Of a DNA stretch of 64,000 nucleotides, positions 51,774 through 60,238 are shown in pieces (position 1 is the first letter of the stretch; each line of letters begins with the position of its first letter). The stretch is taken from positions 558,001 through 622,000 of the forward strand of contig CAYGOF010000001.1 in the NCBI GenBank assembly GCA_964351395.1. Reading direction: 5' to 3'. The translations under genes and the position numbers were made by a program. The notes below the pieces were generated by a model, which was not told the DNA's origin, searched no databases, and was given only the letters and a program-made list of their open reading frames with translations. This DNA comes from Imperialibacter sp964351395. GTDB taxonomy: Bacteria > Bacteroidota > Bacteroidia > Cytophagales > Cyclobacteriaceae.

Positions 51774-53261
51774 TCAATCCAGCTTAATCCTGTCCTCCCT
51801 GTTGACTATTTCCCAGGCAGTAAAAAAAACCAGCTTTGTAATTGTGGTCATTTTATCAAAGGCTATCTTTTCGATAGTATCTGTTGGGCGATGGTAATCA
51901 GCATGGACCCCGTTGAAGTAGAAAATGATCGGCACATTATTTTTTGCAAAGTTGTAGTGGTCCGATCTGTAGTAGAATCTATTGGGATCATTTTCGTCGT
52001 TGTACGTATAGTCGAGTTCCAGGTTTGTATAGTCCTTATTGGCCTTTTCTGAAATCAAGTGAAGCTCCTGAGAAAGCTTGTCGGCTCCGATGACATAAAT
52101 GTAATTCTCATTATTAGCATGTGCAGCGTCTATTCTGCCTATCATGTCAACGTTCAAGTTGGCCACTGTTCTGCTTAGCGGTATTACCGGATGGTCAGTA
52201 TAGTATTCCGAACCGAGAAGTCCTTTTTCCTCACCAGTTACTGTCATAAAAAGAATGCTTCTCCGTGGGCCCATTCCTTTCCTTTTTGCTTCGCTAAAGG
52301 CTTGTGCAATTTCTAGCACGGCACTGGTACCTGACCCATCGTCGTTTGCGCCATAATAAATAACATCCCCTCTTTTGCCAAGATGATCGTAATGCGCCGT
52401 CACAACCAATACATCGTCTTTTTTATCAGTTCCCTCGAGAAACCCAAGGACATTCTCCGTCATTACCTCTTTGGTGGTCCTCTCTACTTTAAAATTGATG
52501 TTTGTCTTAGGGTGCTCGGAACCAGAAGCAGCTACCATCAGTTCTTCGATTGACGCACCAAACACATCCTCAGCGGCGTCAGGCGATACAACAAAAACGA
52601 AGAGCCCTTGAGTCTCTTGATCTCCTTCAATCTTGGTGCTTAGACGTGGTTCCGTAGCGTAATTTTTGTAACGTTCAACCCCAATTTTAAACTGAATATC
52701 CGAGTCTCCACCAAAAATAAGTACGCCTTTAACATTTGCATTAGCAAACTGGATGCGAGTGGAAAGCCATGACCTACTGTCTTGGCCAGTTACAGCAATA
52801 ATCTTGTCCTTATAATCACCACTCTTTAGTTTATCCATGGCCTGATTTAAATCGCCAATAAAAATTGCCTCAGCTGTCATTTCCTCTGAAATGCTGGCGG
52901 TACCAATATTTAGCATATCGACGCCGTTGATCAGTTTGGTAGTGCCTGACCTCACATAAACATCCCCCCACTCAGATTTTTGAAGAGGAAAGCGCTGAAA
53001 GTAAGATTTTGAGTTTGTTTCTGAAACGATTGGTTGCAAGCCGTACTCCTTAAACTGAGCAGCGATGAAAGCAGCAGCCTTTCGTTGGCCCTCGGTAGCT
53101 GTTTCGCGGCCCTCCAGCGAATCGGAGGTAAGCACAGTCAATCGGTCGAAAAGGTCATCTTCAGTAATTGTATTGGCTATCTTAACCGCCTTCTTGTCTT
53201 GTGAAAAGGCCGGCAACACAACAGATAAACCCAATAAAACAAGGAGGCAGTTCTTTTTCAT
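51774..53261 (-). CDS. Exported M28-family metallopeptidase with PA domain
   Basis: A 495-residue zinc peptidase read from ATG at 53261-53259, giving a signal peptide (LLVLLGLSVVLPAFSQ). A protease-associated insert (about 110-230) precedes the catalytic core. Zinc ligands lie in VVTAHYDHLGK (His, Asp), GANDDGSGTSAVLEIA (bridging Asp), TGEEKGLLGS (Glu and catalytic Glu), and the late HYNFAKNNVPIIFYF and HADYHRPTDT (His). It should remove amino acids from peptide N-termini in the periplasm or outside. Usual family length and no missing ligand seen. Confidence 0.92.
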   Translation of the reverse strand: MKKNCLLVLLGLSVVLPAFSQDKKAVKIANTITEDDLFDRLTVLTSDSLEGRETATEGQRKAAAFIAAQFKEYGLQPIVSETNSKSYFQRFPLQKSEWGDVYVRSGTTKLINGVDMLNIGTASISEEMTAEAIFIGDLNQAMDKLKSGDYKDKIIAVTGQDSRSWLSTRIQFANANVKGVLIFGGDSDIQFKIGVERYKNYATEPRLSTKIEGDQETQGLFVFVVSPDAAEDVFGASIEELMVAASGSEHPKTNINFKVERTTKEVMTENVLGFLEGTDKKDDVLVVTAHYDHLGKRGDVIYYGANDDGSGTSAVLEIAQAFSEAKRKGMGPRRSILFMTVTGEEKGLLGSEYYTDHPVIPLSRTVANLNVDMIGRIDAAHANNENYIYVIGADKLSQELHLISEKANKDYTNLELDYTYNDENDPNRFYYRSDHYNFAKNNVPIIFYFNGVHADYHRPTDTIEKIAFDKMTTITKLVFFTAWEIVNREDRIKLD

Positions 53262-53369
53262 AAAAGTTGAAATTAAAGTCACCACAATTTTACTTGATTC
53301 AGTCAAATTGACTCAACCGACTATAGATTTTATTTAAAAACCGGAACAAATTATGTCCACATTAAATTA

Positions 53370-53377
53370 TACCTTTG
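53370..53377 (+). promoter_or_regulatory. -7 promoter element of gcvP
   Basis: TACCTTTG matches TAnnTTTG and ends 48 bases before the gcvP start codon, giving a leader of about 40 bases. No glycine riboswitch structure is seen in the leader. Confidence 0.45.
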
Positions 53378-53425
53378 CAGTCTAAAACAGTATCATATCA
53401 CTTCACATTTTCAGAAGGTAACTTA

Positions 53426-56326
53426 ATGAAGATCAACGTTAACCAAAGGGTTAGTTTTGAGAGTCGCCATCACGGCAAAGATGATCAAGAGCTGGCCACC
53501 ATGCTTCAAACCGTTGGAGTATCATCAATCGATGAATTAATCGACCAAACTGTTCCAAAAAAGATACGCCTTCAGCGACCGCTGCAGCTGCCCGGTCCTA
53601 GGAATGAATATCAGTTTTTGAATGAGTTCAAGGATCTTGCTAGCGGGAACAAAGTCTTCAAGAGTTATATCGGAATGGGCTATTACAATTGCGTGGTGCC
53701 AGCGGTTATCCAACGCAATATTCTTGAAAACCCGGGATGGTATACTGCCTATACGCCTTATCAGGCAGAAATTGCTCAAGGTCGCCTTGAAGCGCTTATC
53801 AATTTTCAAACGGTCGTTACTGACCTGACGGGAATGGAAATCGCCAATGCGTCTTTACTTGATGAAGGAACAGCGGCAGCTGAAGCAATGACCATGCTTC
53901 ATGAGTTGAGGAAAAAATCCAGAAAGGATGCTCATAAATTCTTCGTTGATGAGAACACTTTCCCTCAAACAATTGACCTGCTAGCCACTAGAGCACAACC
54001 GCTCAATATCGAATTAGTTATCGCACCATTGGCTTCGCTTGATGTGACCGACACTTCTTTTTATGGTGCGCTCCTTCAATACCCCAACGCCAATGGGGAA
54101 GTCCACGACCTTCATTCTTTCATTGCAGCAGCCAAAGAAAACGATTTAATGATTGCAGTGGCTGCAGATCTTTTGAGCTTAACGTTGCTAACACCTCCAG
54201 GTGAAATGGGAGCTGACGTTGTAGTTGGTAATAGCCAGCGTTTTGGTGTGCCAATGGGGTACGGTGGCCCACATGCTGCTTTTTTTGCAACTAAAGACGA
54301 ATACAAGCGACAAATACCAGGTCGGATCATTGGCGTGTCTGTCGACAAAGAAGGCAACAAGGCGTACCGCATGGCCCTGCAAACCAGAGAACAACATATT
54401 CGTAGAGAAAAGGCTACCTCCAATATTTGTACTGCCCAGGTGCTGCTTGCAGTAATGGCGGGTATGTATGCAGTTTATCATGGCCCTCACGGAATTAGGG
54501 AAATCGCGGGTAGAATCAATGGAATGGCCCGATTGCTAAATGACGGTCTTGCTTTTCTTGGATACAAGCAATTAAACAAGGAATTTTTCGATACGCTGAA
54601 AGTAGATGTTGCAGACAAAAAGGAAGCTCTTAAATTTCTTGCTGAATCAAAAGGCGTGAACCTGAGGTATTTTGCGACCAATCATGTAGGTGTTTCACTA
54701 GATGAAACAACTCAGCTGGAAGACATAAGCATGCTGCTTAGCATATTTGCCAACATTGCTGGAAAGCCGCTAGAAGGCTTTGACCTTGAGGGTAAGTCAG
54801 CTAGCATTGACATCAGCTTTTCTTCAGGCCTGGAACGAAAATCGGACTATCTTTCACATCCTATCTTTAATGTTCACCACACAGAACATGAGTTGCTTAG
54901 GTACATGAAATGGCTTGAAAACAAAGACCTTTCGCTTGTGCACTCGATGATTTCTTTGGGTTCCTGTACTATGAAGCTCAACGCCACTTCAGAAATGATT
55001 CCTGTAACCTGGGCTGAGTTTGGTAATATTCACCCTTTTGCACCGGGCATACAGGTACAGGGATATCAGCAGCTACTTCAACAACTAGCTGACTGGTTGA
55101 AGGAGATAACCGGCTTTGCAGCTGTCTCTTTGCAACCAAACTCTGGCGCTCAGGGGGAGTACGCAGGCCTCATGGTGATCAGAGCATATCATCAATACAG
55201 AGGTGATCACCATAGAAATATTGCCCTAATACCTTCGTCAGCACACGGAACCAACCCAGCAAGCGCCGTAATGGCGGGCATGCAGGTGGTAATCGTTGCT
55301 TGCGATGAAAAAGGAAACATTGACCTGGCTGACCTTCAAAGCAAAGCCGAAAAACACAAGGATAATCTTTCTGCCTTACTGGTCACCTATCCTTCCACAC
55401 ATGGTGTTTTTGAGGAAGAGATCATCGATATATGTGACATCATACACCAGTATGGCGGTCAGGTATACATGGACGGCGCCAATATGAATGCCCAAGTGGG
55501 ACTGACTAGCCCTGCAAGAATCGGAGCCGACGTATGTCACCTCAACTTGCACAAAACATTTTGTATCCCCCATGGTGGTGGTGGACCTGGAATGGGTCCG
55601 ATCGGAGTAGCTGCTCATTTGGCACCCTACCTTCCAGGCAATCCCGTGGTAAAATCTGGTGGAGACAAAGCGATTACCTCTATATCTTCTGCTCCTTACG
55701 GAAGTGCCAGTATCCTAACAATCTCCTATGCTTATATTGCTATGATGGGGGGAGAAGGACTAACAAACGCCACAAAAATGGCCATTCTTAATGCCAACTA
55801 CATCAAAGAGCGCCTAAAGGGAGATTTCAAAATTCTTTATACTGGGAAAAACGGTCGATGTGCACACGAAATGATTGTAGACTGCAGGGAGTTCAAGCAG
55901 TTCGGTGTAGAGGTTGAAGACCTGGCCAAAAGGTTGATGGATTATGGTTTCCACGCTCCAACAGTTTCATTTCCTGTACCAGGTACCATGATGATTGAGC
56001 CAACTGAGAGTGAATCGATCATTGAATTGGATAGGTTCTGCGAGGCCCTGCTAAGTATCAGGGAGGAAATCAGAGAAATTGAAAGAGGCGAGGCAGATAA
56101 AGAAGTGAATGTGCTAAAAAATGCACCCCACACCCAAAAGGTGGCATTGGCAGAGGATTGGACGCTGCCTTACAGTAGACAGAAAGCCGTTTTCCCACTC
56201 GAATATGTGAAAAGCAGTAAATTCTGGCCTACAGTGAGTAGGATCGACAACGCCTATGGCGACAGAAACCTATTCTGTAGCTGCATACCAGTTTCAGCGT
56301 TCGCAGAACCAGTCGAGCAATCATAA
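53426..56326 (+). CDS. gcvP: Glycine dehydrogenase (decarboxylating), P protein
   Basis: Decarboxylates glycine and passes the aminomethyl group to the H protein of the glycine cleavage system. The 966-residue protein, read from ATG 53426, is the full fused form with both halves: an N-terminal half with YNCVVPAVIQRNILENPGWYTAYTPYQAEIAQGRLEAL-type segments, and the C-terminal half with the PLP lysine in LNLHKTFCIPHGGGGPGMGP (K710). The MKLNATSEMIPVTW segment and the C-terminal domain are also as expected. The gcvT and gcvH genes are not in the window. A terminator follows. Confidence 0.96.
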   Translation: MKINVNQRVSFESRHHGKDDQELATMLQTVGVSSIDELIDQTVPKKIRLQRPLQLPGPRNEYQFLNEFKDLASGNKVFKSYIGMGYYNCVVPAVIQRNILENPGWYTAYTPYQAEIAQGRLEALINFQTVVTDLTGMEIANASLLDEGTAAAEAMTMLHELRKKSRKDAHKFFVDENTFPQTIDLLATRAQPLNIELVIAPLASLDVTDTSFYGALLQYPNANGEVHDLHSFIAAAKENDLMIAVAADLLSLTLLTPPGEMGADVVVGNSQRFGVPMGYGGPHAAFFATKDEYKRQIPGRIIGVSVDKEGNKAYRMALQTREQHIRREKATSNICTAQVLLAVMAGMYAVYHGPHGIREIAGRINGMARLLNDGLAFLGYKQLNKEFFDTLKVDVADKKEALKFLAESKGVNLRYFATNHVGVSLDETTQLEDISMLLSIFANIAGKPLEGFDLEGKSASIDISFSSGLERKSDYLSHPIFNVHHTEHELLRYMKWLENKDLSLVHSMISLGSCTMKLNATSEMIPVTWAEFGNIHPFAPGIQVQGYQQLLQQLADWLKEITGFAAVSLQPNSGAQGEYAGLMVIRAYHQYRGDHHRNIALIPSSAHGTNPASAVMAGMQVVIVACDEKGNIDLADLQSKAEKHKDNLSALLVTYPSTHGVFEEEIIDICDIIHQYGGQVYMDGANMNAQVGLTSPARIGADVCHLNLHKTFCIPHGGGGPGMGPIGVAAHLAPYLPGNPVVKSGGDKAITSISSAPYGSASILTISYAYIAMMGGEGLTNATKMAILNANYIKERLKGDFKILYTGKNGRCAHEMIVDCREFKQFGVEVEDLAKRLMDYGFHAPTVSFPVPGTMMIEPTESESIIELDRFCEALLSIREEIREIERGEADKEVNVLKNAPHTQKVALAEDWTLPYSRQKAVFPLEYVKSSKFWPTVSRIDNAYGDRNLFCSCIPVSAFAEPVEQS

Positions 56327-56338
56327 GGAGGACATAAA

Positions 56339-56361
56339 GGGAGCTTGAAGCTCCCTTTTTT
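56339..56361 (+). terminator. Terminator of gcvP
   Basis: GGGAGCTT (56339-56346) and AAGCTCCC (56348-56355) with a one-base loop between A-T pairs, then TTTTTT. It lies 12 bases after the gcvP stop. Confidence 0.85.
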
Positions 56362-56494
56362 CATCGCCCAACTCTTGCGAAAACAAGAAGCAAGTGTCGA
56401 AAAAATCTAAAAATTGTGTAATCTTGTTTAGTCATTTAATTGACTTGTATTTTTTTTGTCTCCTGGCAGAATGGTGACGAAATATTGAAATTCT

Positions 56495-56502
56495 TATCTT
56501 TG
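56495..56502 (+). promoter_or_regulatory. -7 promoter element of the nucleotidyltransferase-like gene
   Basis: TATCTTTG fits TAnnTTTG and ends 8 bases before the ATG at 56511, so the message would have almost no leader. Confidence 0.5.
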
Positions 56503-56510
56503 CAAACATT

Positions 56511-57398
56511 ATGGTGTCTCAAAAGGATCTTTTAGAAAAATGGTCCAGCCGGATTAAAGCCGAAAAACTTGACGAAACAGTGTCAACTGTTAAGAAAGCT
56601 TTAGCTGACTATAAAAGATTCCCCCCTGTTGTACGTGTAGCCTACTACCTACAAGGTTCACACCACAACCTTACAAATACCCAATACAGCAGTCCAGTTG
56701 ATATCGTTATCGAACTGACATCAGTAACAGGAAGCAGCAAAGACAAAAAAGACCCGTTTAGTGACAGAACTTTTACGTTTAAGAGTTTTAGGGAGAATAT
56801 TGTGGAAGCCCTGCAAAATGCTTTTGGTGAGGGATCAGTTCAAGATGGCAACAATTCAATTCATGTCATTGCCTCACCAAACAGGCTAGCTGTGAATGTA
56901 TTGGTTTGTTTCAAATACAAACTGTTTATCAGGCATGGCCGGGATGAAGTTGAAAAAGAAGGTGTCGCTTTTTATCAAAAGAGAGGTGGCAAATTGATGA
57001 TCAACTTCCCAAAACAGCACCATGATTATGAATCAATAAAAGAAAAAGGTTCGCAAGGAAATTTTCTGGCCAATGTGAGAGTGTTTAAAAACATACGCAA
57101 TAGGTTGGTTGAAATGGGTTATATGGACGTCAGCCGGGTTCCTTCGTATTTTCTGGAGAGTTTTATTTGCAACGCTCCGTCGGGCATGTTCACCAAAGAC
57201 TACGCCTCCACGATTTCTAATTTATTGACTTTCTGGGATAAAAATTCCTGGAATAACTACATCACTATTGATGGATTTAGGTCGCTTTGGGGTGAAGCAC
57301 CTCAGTCATGGAACGAGGAGGATGCCAAATACTTTTTGCATGCTATCCGCCGCTCTGCCAAAGATCCTCTTTTCTGGCAGGCAGCTACTGACGACTAA
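56511..57398 (+). CDS. Nucleotidyltransferase-fold protein related to CD-NTases, key acidic residues missing
   Basis: A 295-residue cytoplasmic protein. It resembles stand-alone nucleotidyltransferases of the cGAS/DncV-like type: after an N-terminal helix (KWSSRIKAEKLDETVSTVKKAL), the motif QGSHHNLTN (G49, S50) and the strand SPVDIVIEL correspond to GSYRN..DSDVDIVV, and NRLAVNVLVCFKYKLF corresponds to the third-acid strand. Here the first Asp of DVD is proline 62, and the third-acid position is asparagine 129, leaving only D64. INFPKQHHDYESIKEKGSQG and RVFKNIRNRLVEM, then PSYFLESFICN, match the helical C-terminal half. Catalysis is therefore doubtful. No CBASS-type effector gene is adjacent. 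Confidence 0.7.
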   Translation: MVSQKDLLEKWSSRIKAEKLDETVSTVKKALADYKRFPPVVRVAYYLQGSHHNLTNTQYSSPVDIVIELTSVTGSSKDKKDPFSDRTFTFKSFRENIVEALQNAFGEGSVQDGNNSIHVIASPNRLAVNVLVCFKYKLFIRHGRDEVEKEGVAFYQKRGGKLMINFPKQHHDYESIKEKGSQGNFLANVRVFKNIRNRLVEMGYMDVSRVPSYFLESFICNAPSGMFTKDYASTISNLLTFWDKNSWNNYITIDGFRSLWGEAPQSWNEEDAKYFLHAIRRSAKDPLFWQAATDD

Positions 57399-57402
57399 GT
57401 GG

Positions 57403-59304
57403 CTACTCAAAATAGTTCGTCCACCATTTTTGAAAAATATATAACGCCCAGGTAGTGGCGTGCGCATCGCCTGGATTCTGGCTATGAAGTTGCTTTCTTA
57501 AGCTAAAAAGCGCCTCTTTGTTGAAAATCCCCTGCGCCTCAATTTTGTCACCGTCAAAGACGATCTCATCGAGAGCGACTTTAAGCTCCTTTTGCATCCA
57601 TTGCAAGAGTGGCACTTCAAAGCCTTTTTTTGGCCTGTTGTAAAGCTTAGCAGGAAGAAAATCTTTGAAGGTATCCTGCAATATACGCTTCCTCATTCCG
57701 CCATGTATTTTGAACTGAGCAGGCAGCCTAAAAGCAAACTCAACTACCCGATGGTCCAAAAAAGGCACCCTTACCTCCAGTGCATTAGCCATCGACATTC
57801 TATCTACTTTCGTAAGCATGTCGTCAGGCAAAATGAGCCTTGTGTCAGCCATCAAAAAAGAATTGAGGTCCGCCGATGAACGTAACGGGCTCTGCCAATT
57901 GTGTTTGTTTTGCAGATAGAATTCCATATCCAGAGTTTGCAGGATCTTAGGATTCAAATAGTTCAACCCATCATTCTCGGACATATAACTAGCCCACCGC
58001 CAGTATCTTTCCTCTGGTGAAAGTTTCAGCCCTTCACCAAATTTTATAAGTTGTCGGGCTCTATTGCCCATCGCCGATGACCGCGAGGCCGGAAAACTCT
58101 TCCATAGGGGCAGCAAAGACTTGATCATGGTATTTGAAAACCCCGATTGCAAACTTCTTTGCCATGCCAAATGCTTATTGTAACCCCCGAAAAGCTCATC
58201 AGCCCCATCTCCAGACAAAGCAACAGTTACCTCCTTTCTTGTTTCCTTACTTAAAATATACACAGGCAATGCAGACGAATCGGCAAAGGGTTCGTCGATA
58301 TAACTAGTCATGTCGTCCAAATGGCCAAACAAATCATCATTTGAAAGTTTGAAAACATGATGTTTCGTATTGAAATGACGAGCCACCAGCTCCGCATATT
58401 CCGTCTCATCAAAAAACGGATTGTCTTTGTAACCAATAGAAAAAGACTGAATTCCCGGGTGTAATTTAGAAGCGATCCCAGCAACGATGGAAGAATCGGT
58501 GCCTCCGCTCAGAAACGTGCCTACTGGGACATCCGCTACAAGCCGATGTTTCACGCTGCTGGTGAGCAATTCCTTCAGTTCATTTTGTCTATCGGCGTAG
58601 CTAACCTTTCCTGCTTCTTTCTCCCTGTCAAATGGTATATCATACCACCTTCCTACTTCAACGTCTTTCGCATTGCAGTAGATAAAACTACCAGGTGCTA
58701 ACTTTCGAACTCCCTTGAGTATGGTTAGAGGAGCTGGAACGTAATTGAGCTGCATGTAGGTCAAAAGAGCCTCAAGGCAAATTTCCTTCTGAATGCCATA
58801 TTTCATGATGGCCTTCATCTCTGAGGCAAAAATCAGCTTGTCTTCGTCAATAAAATAGTAGAGAGGCTTAATTCCTAATCGATCTCTGGCGATAAAAACA
58901 GAGTTGTCGGCACTATCAAAAATGGCAAATGAGAAAAAACCGTTGAGATAGTTCAGGGCCTTTTTCCCATATAAAATGAACAGCTGCAGAAGTACCTCTG
59001 TATCACTTTCAGTATTAAAGGAAACACCTTTCTCGGCAAGGGCTTTTTTGAGCTGTTTATAGTTGAAAATTTCACCGTTGAAGACTATCTGAAAGCGCCC
59101 CGTTGAATCAGCCATAGGCTGATGGCCATTCGATGATACGTCAATGATACTAAGGCGGCGATGTCCCAAGCCAACAAAGTGATCGTAAAACAACCCTTTG
59201 TCATCAGGTCCTCTTTTGGCAAGGGACTCAGTGGCAGCGGCCAGGTGAATCATATTGATCCTCCCTATTTCATTAAATGCCTTAATCCCGGTAATCCCAC
59301 ACAT
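57403..59304 (-). CDS. asnB: Asparagine synthetase (glutamine-hydrolysing)
   Basis: Makes asparagine from aspartate with ammonia from glutamine. The 633-residue protein starts with the N-terminal nucleophile C2 (MCGITG) of the class II glutaminase domain (FNGEIFNYKQL, ESDTEVLL, DRLGIKPLYY), then the synthetase domain with the ATP pyrophosphatase loop FLSGGTDSSIVA (about 261-272), SGDGADELFGGYNKH, and MLTKVDRMSMANALEVRVPFLDHRVVEFA. Length and motifs fit AsnB; similar proteins in sugar or polysaccharide clusters may have other amide acceptors, but nothing here suggests that. Convergent with the preceding gene (4-base gap). Confidence 0.93.
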   Translation of the reverse strand: MCGITGIKAFNEIGRINMIHLAAATESLAKRGPDDKGLFYDHFVGLGHRRLSIIDVSSNGHQPMADSTGRFQIVFNGEIFNYKQLKKALAEKGVSFNTESDTEVLLQLFILYGKKALNYLNGFFSFAIFDSADNSVFIARDRLGIKPLYYFIDEDKLIFASEMKAIMKYGIQKEICLEALLTYMQLNYVPAPLTILKGVRKLAPGSFIYCNAKDVEVGRWYDIPFDREKEAGKVSYADRQNELKELLTSSVKHRLVADVPVGTFLSGGTDSSIVAGIASKLHPGIQSFSIGYKDNPFFDETEYAELVARHFNTKHHVFKLSNDDLFGHLDDMTSYIDEPFADSSALPVYILSKETRKEVTVALSGDGADELFGGYNKHLAWQRSLQSGFSNTMIKSLLPLWKSFPASRSSAMGNRARQLIKFGEGLKLSPEERYWRWASYMSENDGLNYLNPKILQTLDMEFYLQNKHNWQSPLRSSADLNSFLMADTRLILPDDMLTKVDRMSMANALEVRVPFLDHRVVEFAFRLPAQFKIHGGMRKRILQDTFKDFLPAKLYNRPKKGFEVPLLQWMQKELKVALDEIVFDGDKIEAQGIFNKEALFSLRKQLHSQNPGDAHATTWALYIFQKWWTNYFE

Positions 59305-59377
59305 TTTTTGCGCCTCTTTTAAAATGTTTGCGTAATTTTAAAGTAATTCAACCGTTCTGAAAATTCGTTACGTAAAT

Positions 59378-59854
59378 ATGTCTAAGTTAAGGGGCTCTTT
59401 TTTTTTAATCATCACTTTTACAATCCTCATTCTCTCAGGCTGTTCGGGGTCAAAAAAATCAAGAACAAAAAAGGTTGACGTCATTATCCAGACTGCAAGG
59501 TCGTACACAGGTACCCCATACAAATGGGGTGGCACATCTCGTAGCGGCATCGATTGCTCAGGCCTTATTGTTCGATCGTTTGAGTCGGCGAGCATTCAGA
59601 TTCCCAGGACCTCGGGCGATCAAGCTAAGATGGGTCGAAAAGTTTCGCTAAACGACCTGGAAGAAGGAGATCTGATATTTTTTGCGATGGGGAAAAAGAA
59701 AAGAAAGATTACCCATGTAGGAATGGTAACTGACATACGAGGCAAAACAGACGTCCGCTTTATCCACGCCTCAACCAAACTTGGCGTCATGGAAACGAAT
59801 CTAAAATCGGACTATTATTGGAAAAGGATTGTGCTGGCACGCAGACCTTTTTGA
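59378..59854 (+). CDS. NlpC/P60 peptidoglycan endopeptidase, lipoprotein
   Basis: A 158-residue lipoprotein; lipid-site cysteine 22 (LILSGCSGSKK). The NlpC/P60 domain has the catalytic cysteine 60 in SGIDCSGLIVRSFE, histidine 113 in THVGMV and a third residue H130 in RFIHASTKLG. It cuts gamma-D-glutamyl-diaminopimelate links in the wall peptide, from the periplasmic side of the membrane. The PYKWGGTSRSGIDCSG segment is the usual family start. Upstream, the divergent asnB gene is 73 bases away. Confidence 0.93.
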   Translation: MSKLRGSFFLIITFTILILSGCSGSKKSRTKKVDVIIQTARSYTGTPYKWGGTSRSGIDCSGLIVRSFESASIQIPRTSGDQAKMGRKVSLNDLEEGDLIFFAMGKKKRKITHVGMVTDIRGKTDVRFIHASTKLGVMETNLKSDYYWKRIVLARRPF

Positions 59855-59955
59855 GAATACAATTTCTTTTCTATTTTTGCAGTCCTCAATTCAAGACTTC
59901 AGTTTGACTTTTCTCTTTTGAGATTTGTCTTTTGTCGTTTCGAGATTCAAAAACT

Positions 59956-60029
<74 letters not shown>

Positions 60030-60047
60030 CATCTATAAGAAAACTGA

Positions 60048-60082
60048 CCCTGTAAGTGATTCATTTACAGGGTTTTGTTTTT
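60048..60082 (+). terminator. Terminator of the tRNA-Ala transcript
   Basis: CCCTGTAA (60048-60055) pairs with TTACAGGG (60065-60072), then TTTTGTTTTTT. It is 18 bases after the tRNA. The remaining intergenic bases to 60238 show only AT-rich sequence. Confidence 0.85.
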
Positions 60083-60238
60083 TAAGGGTTTGGCTAGTGC
60101 AAATAAGGTGGCTTTACTATCCCTTAATGTGGAATAGGCTGAATTGGGCCTATATATCATCAAAATGGGTAATAAAATTGCCGCCAATAGCTAAACAATC
60201 GAAAAATAGGTATTTTGATTTCCCGAAACGGAAAAGAG

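Noticed and set aside
53262..53425. Possible glycine riboswitch upstream of gcvP
   Set aside because: The leader is short and no tandem aptamer-like hairpin pair or conserved core was seen.
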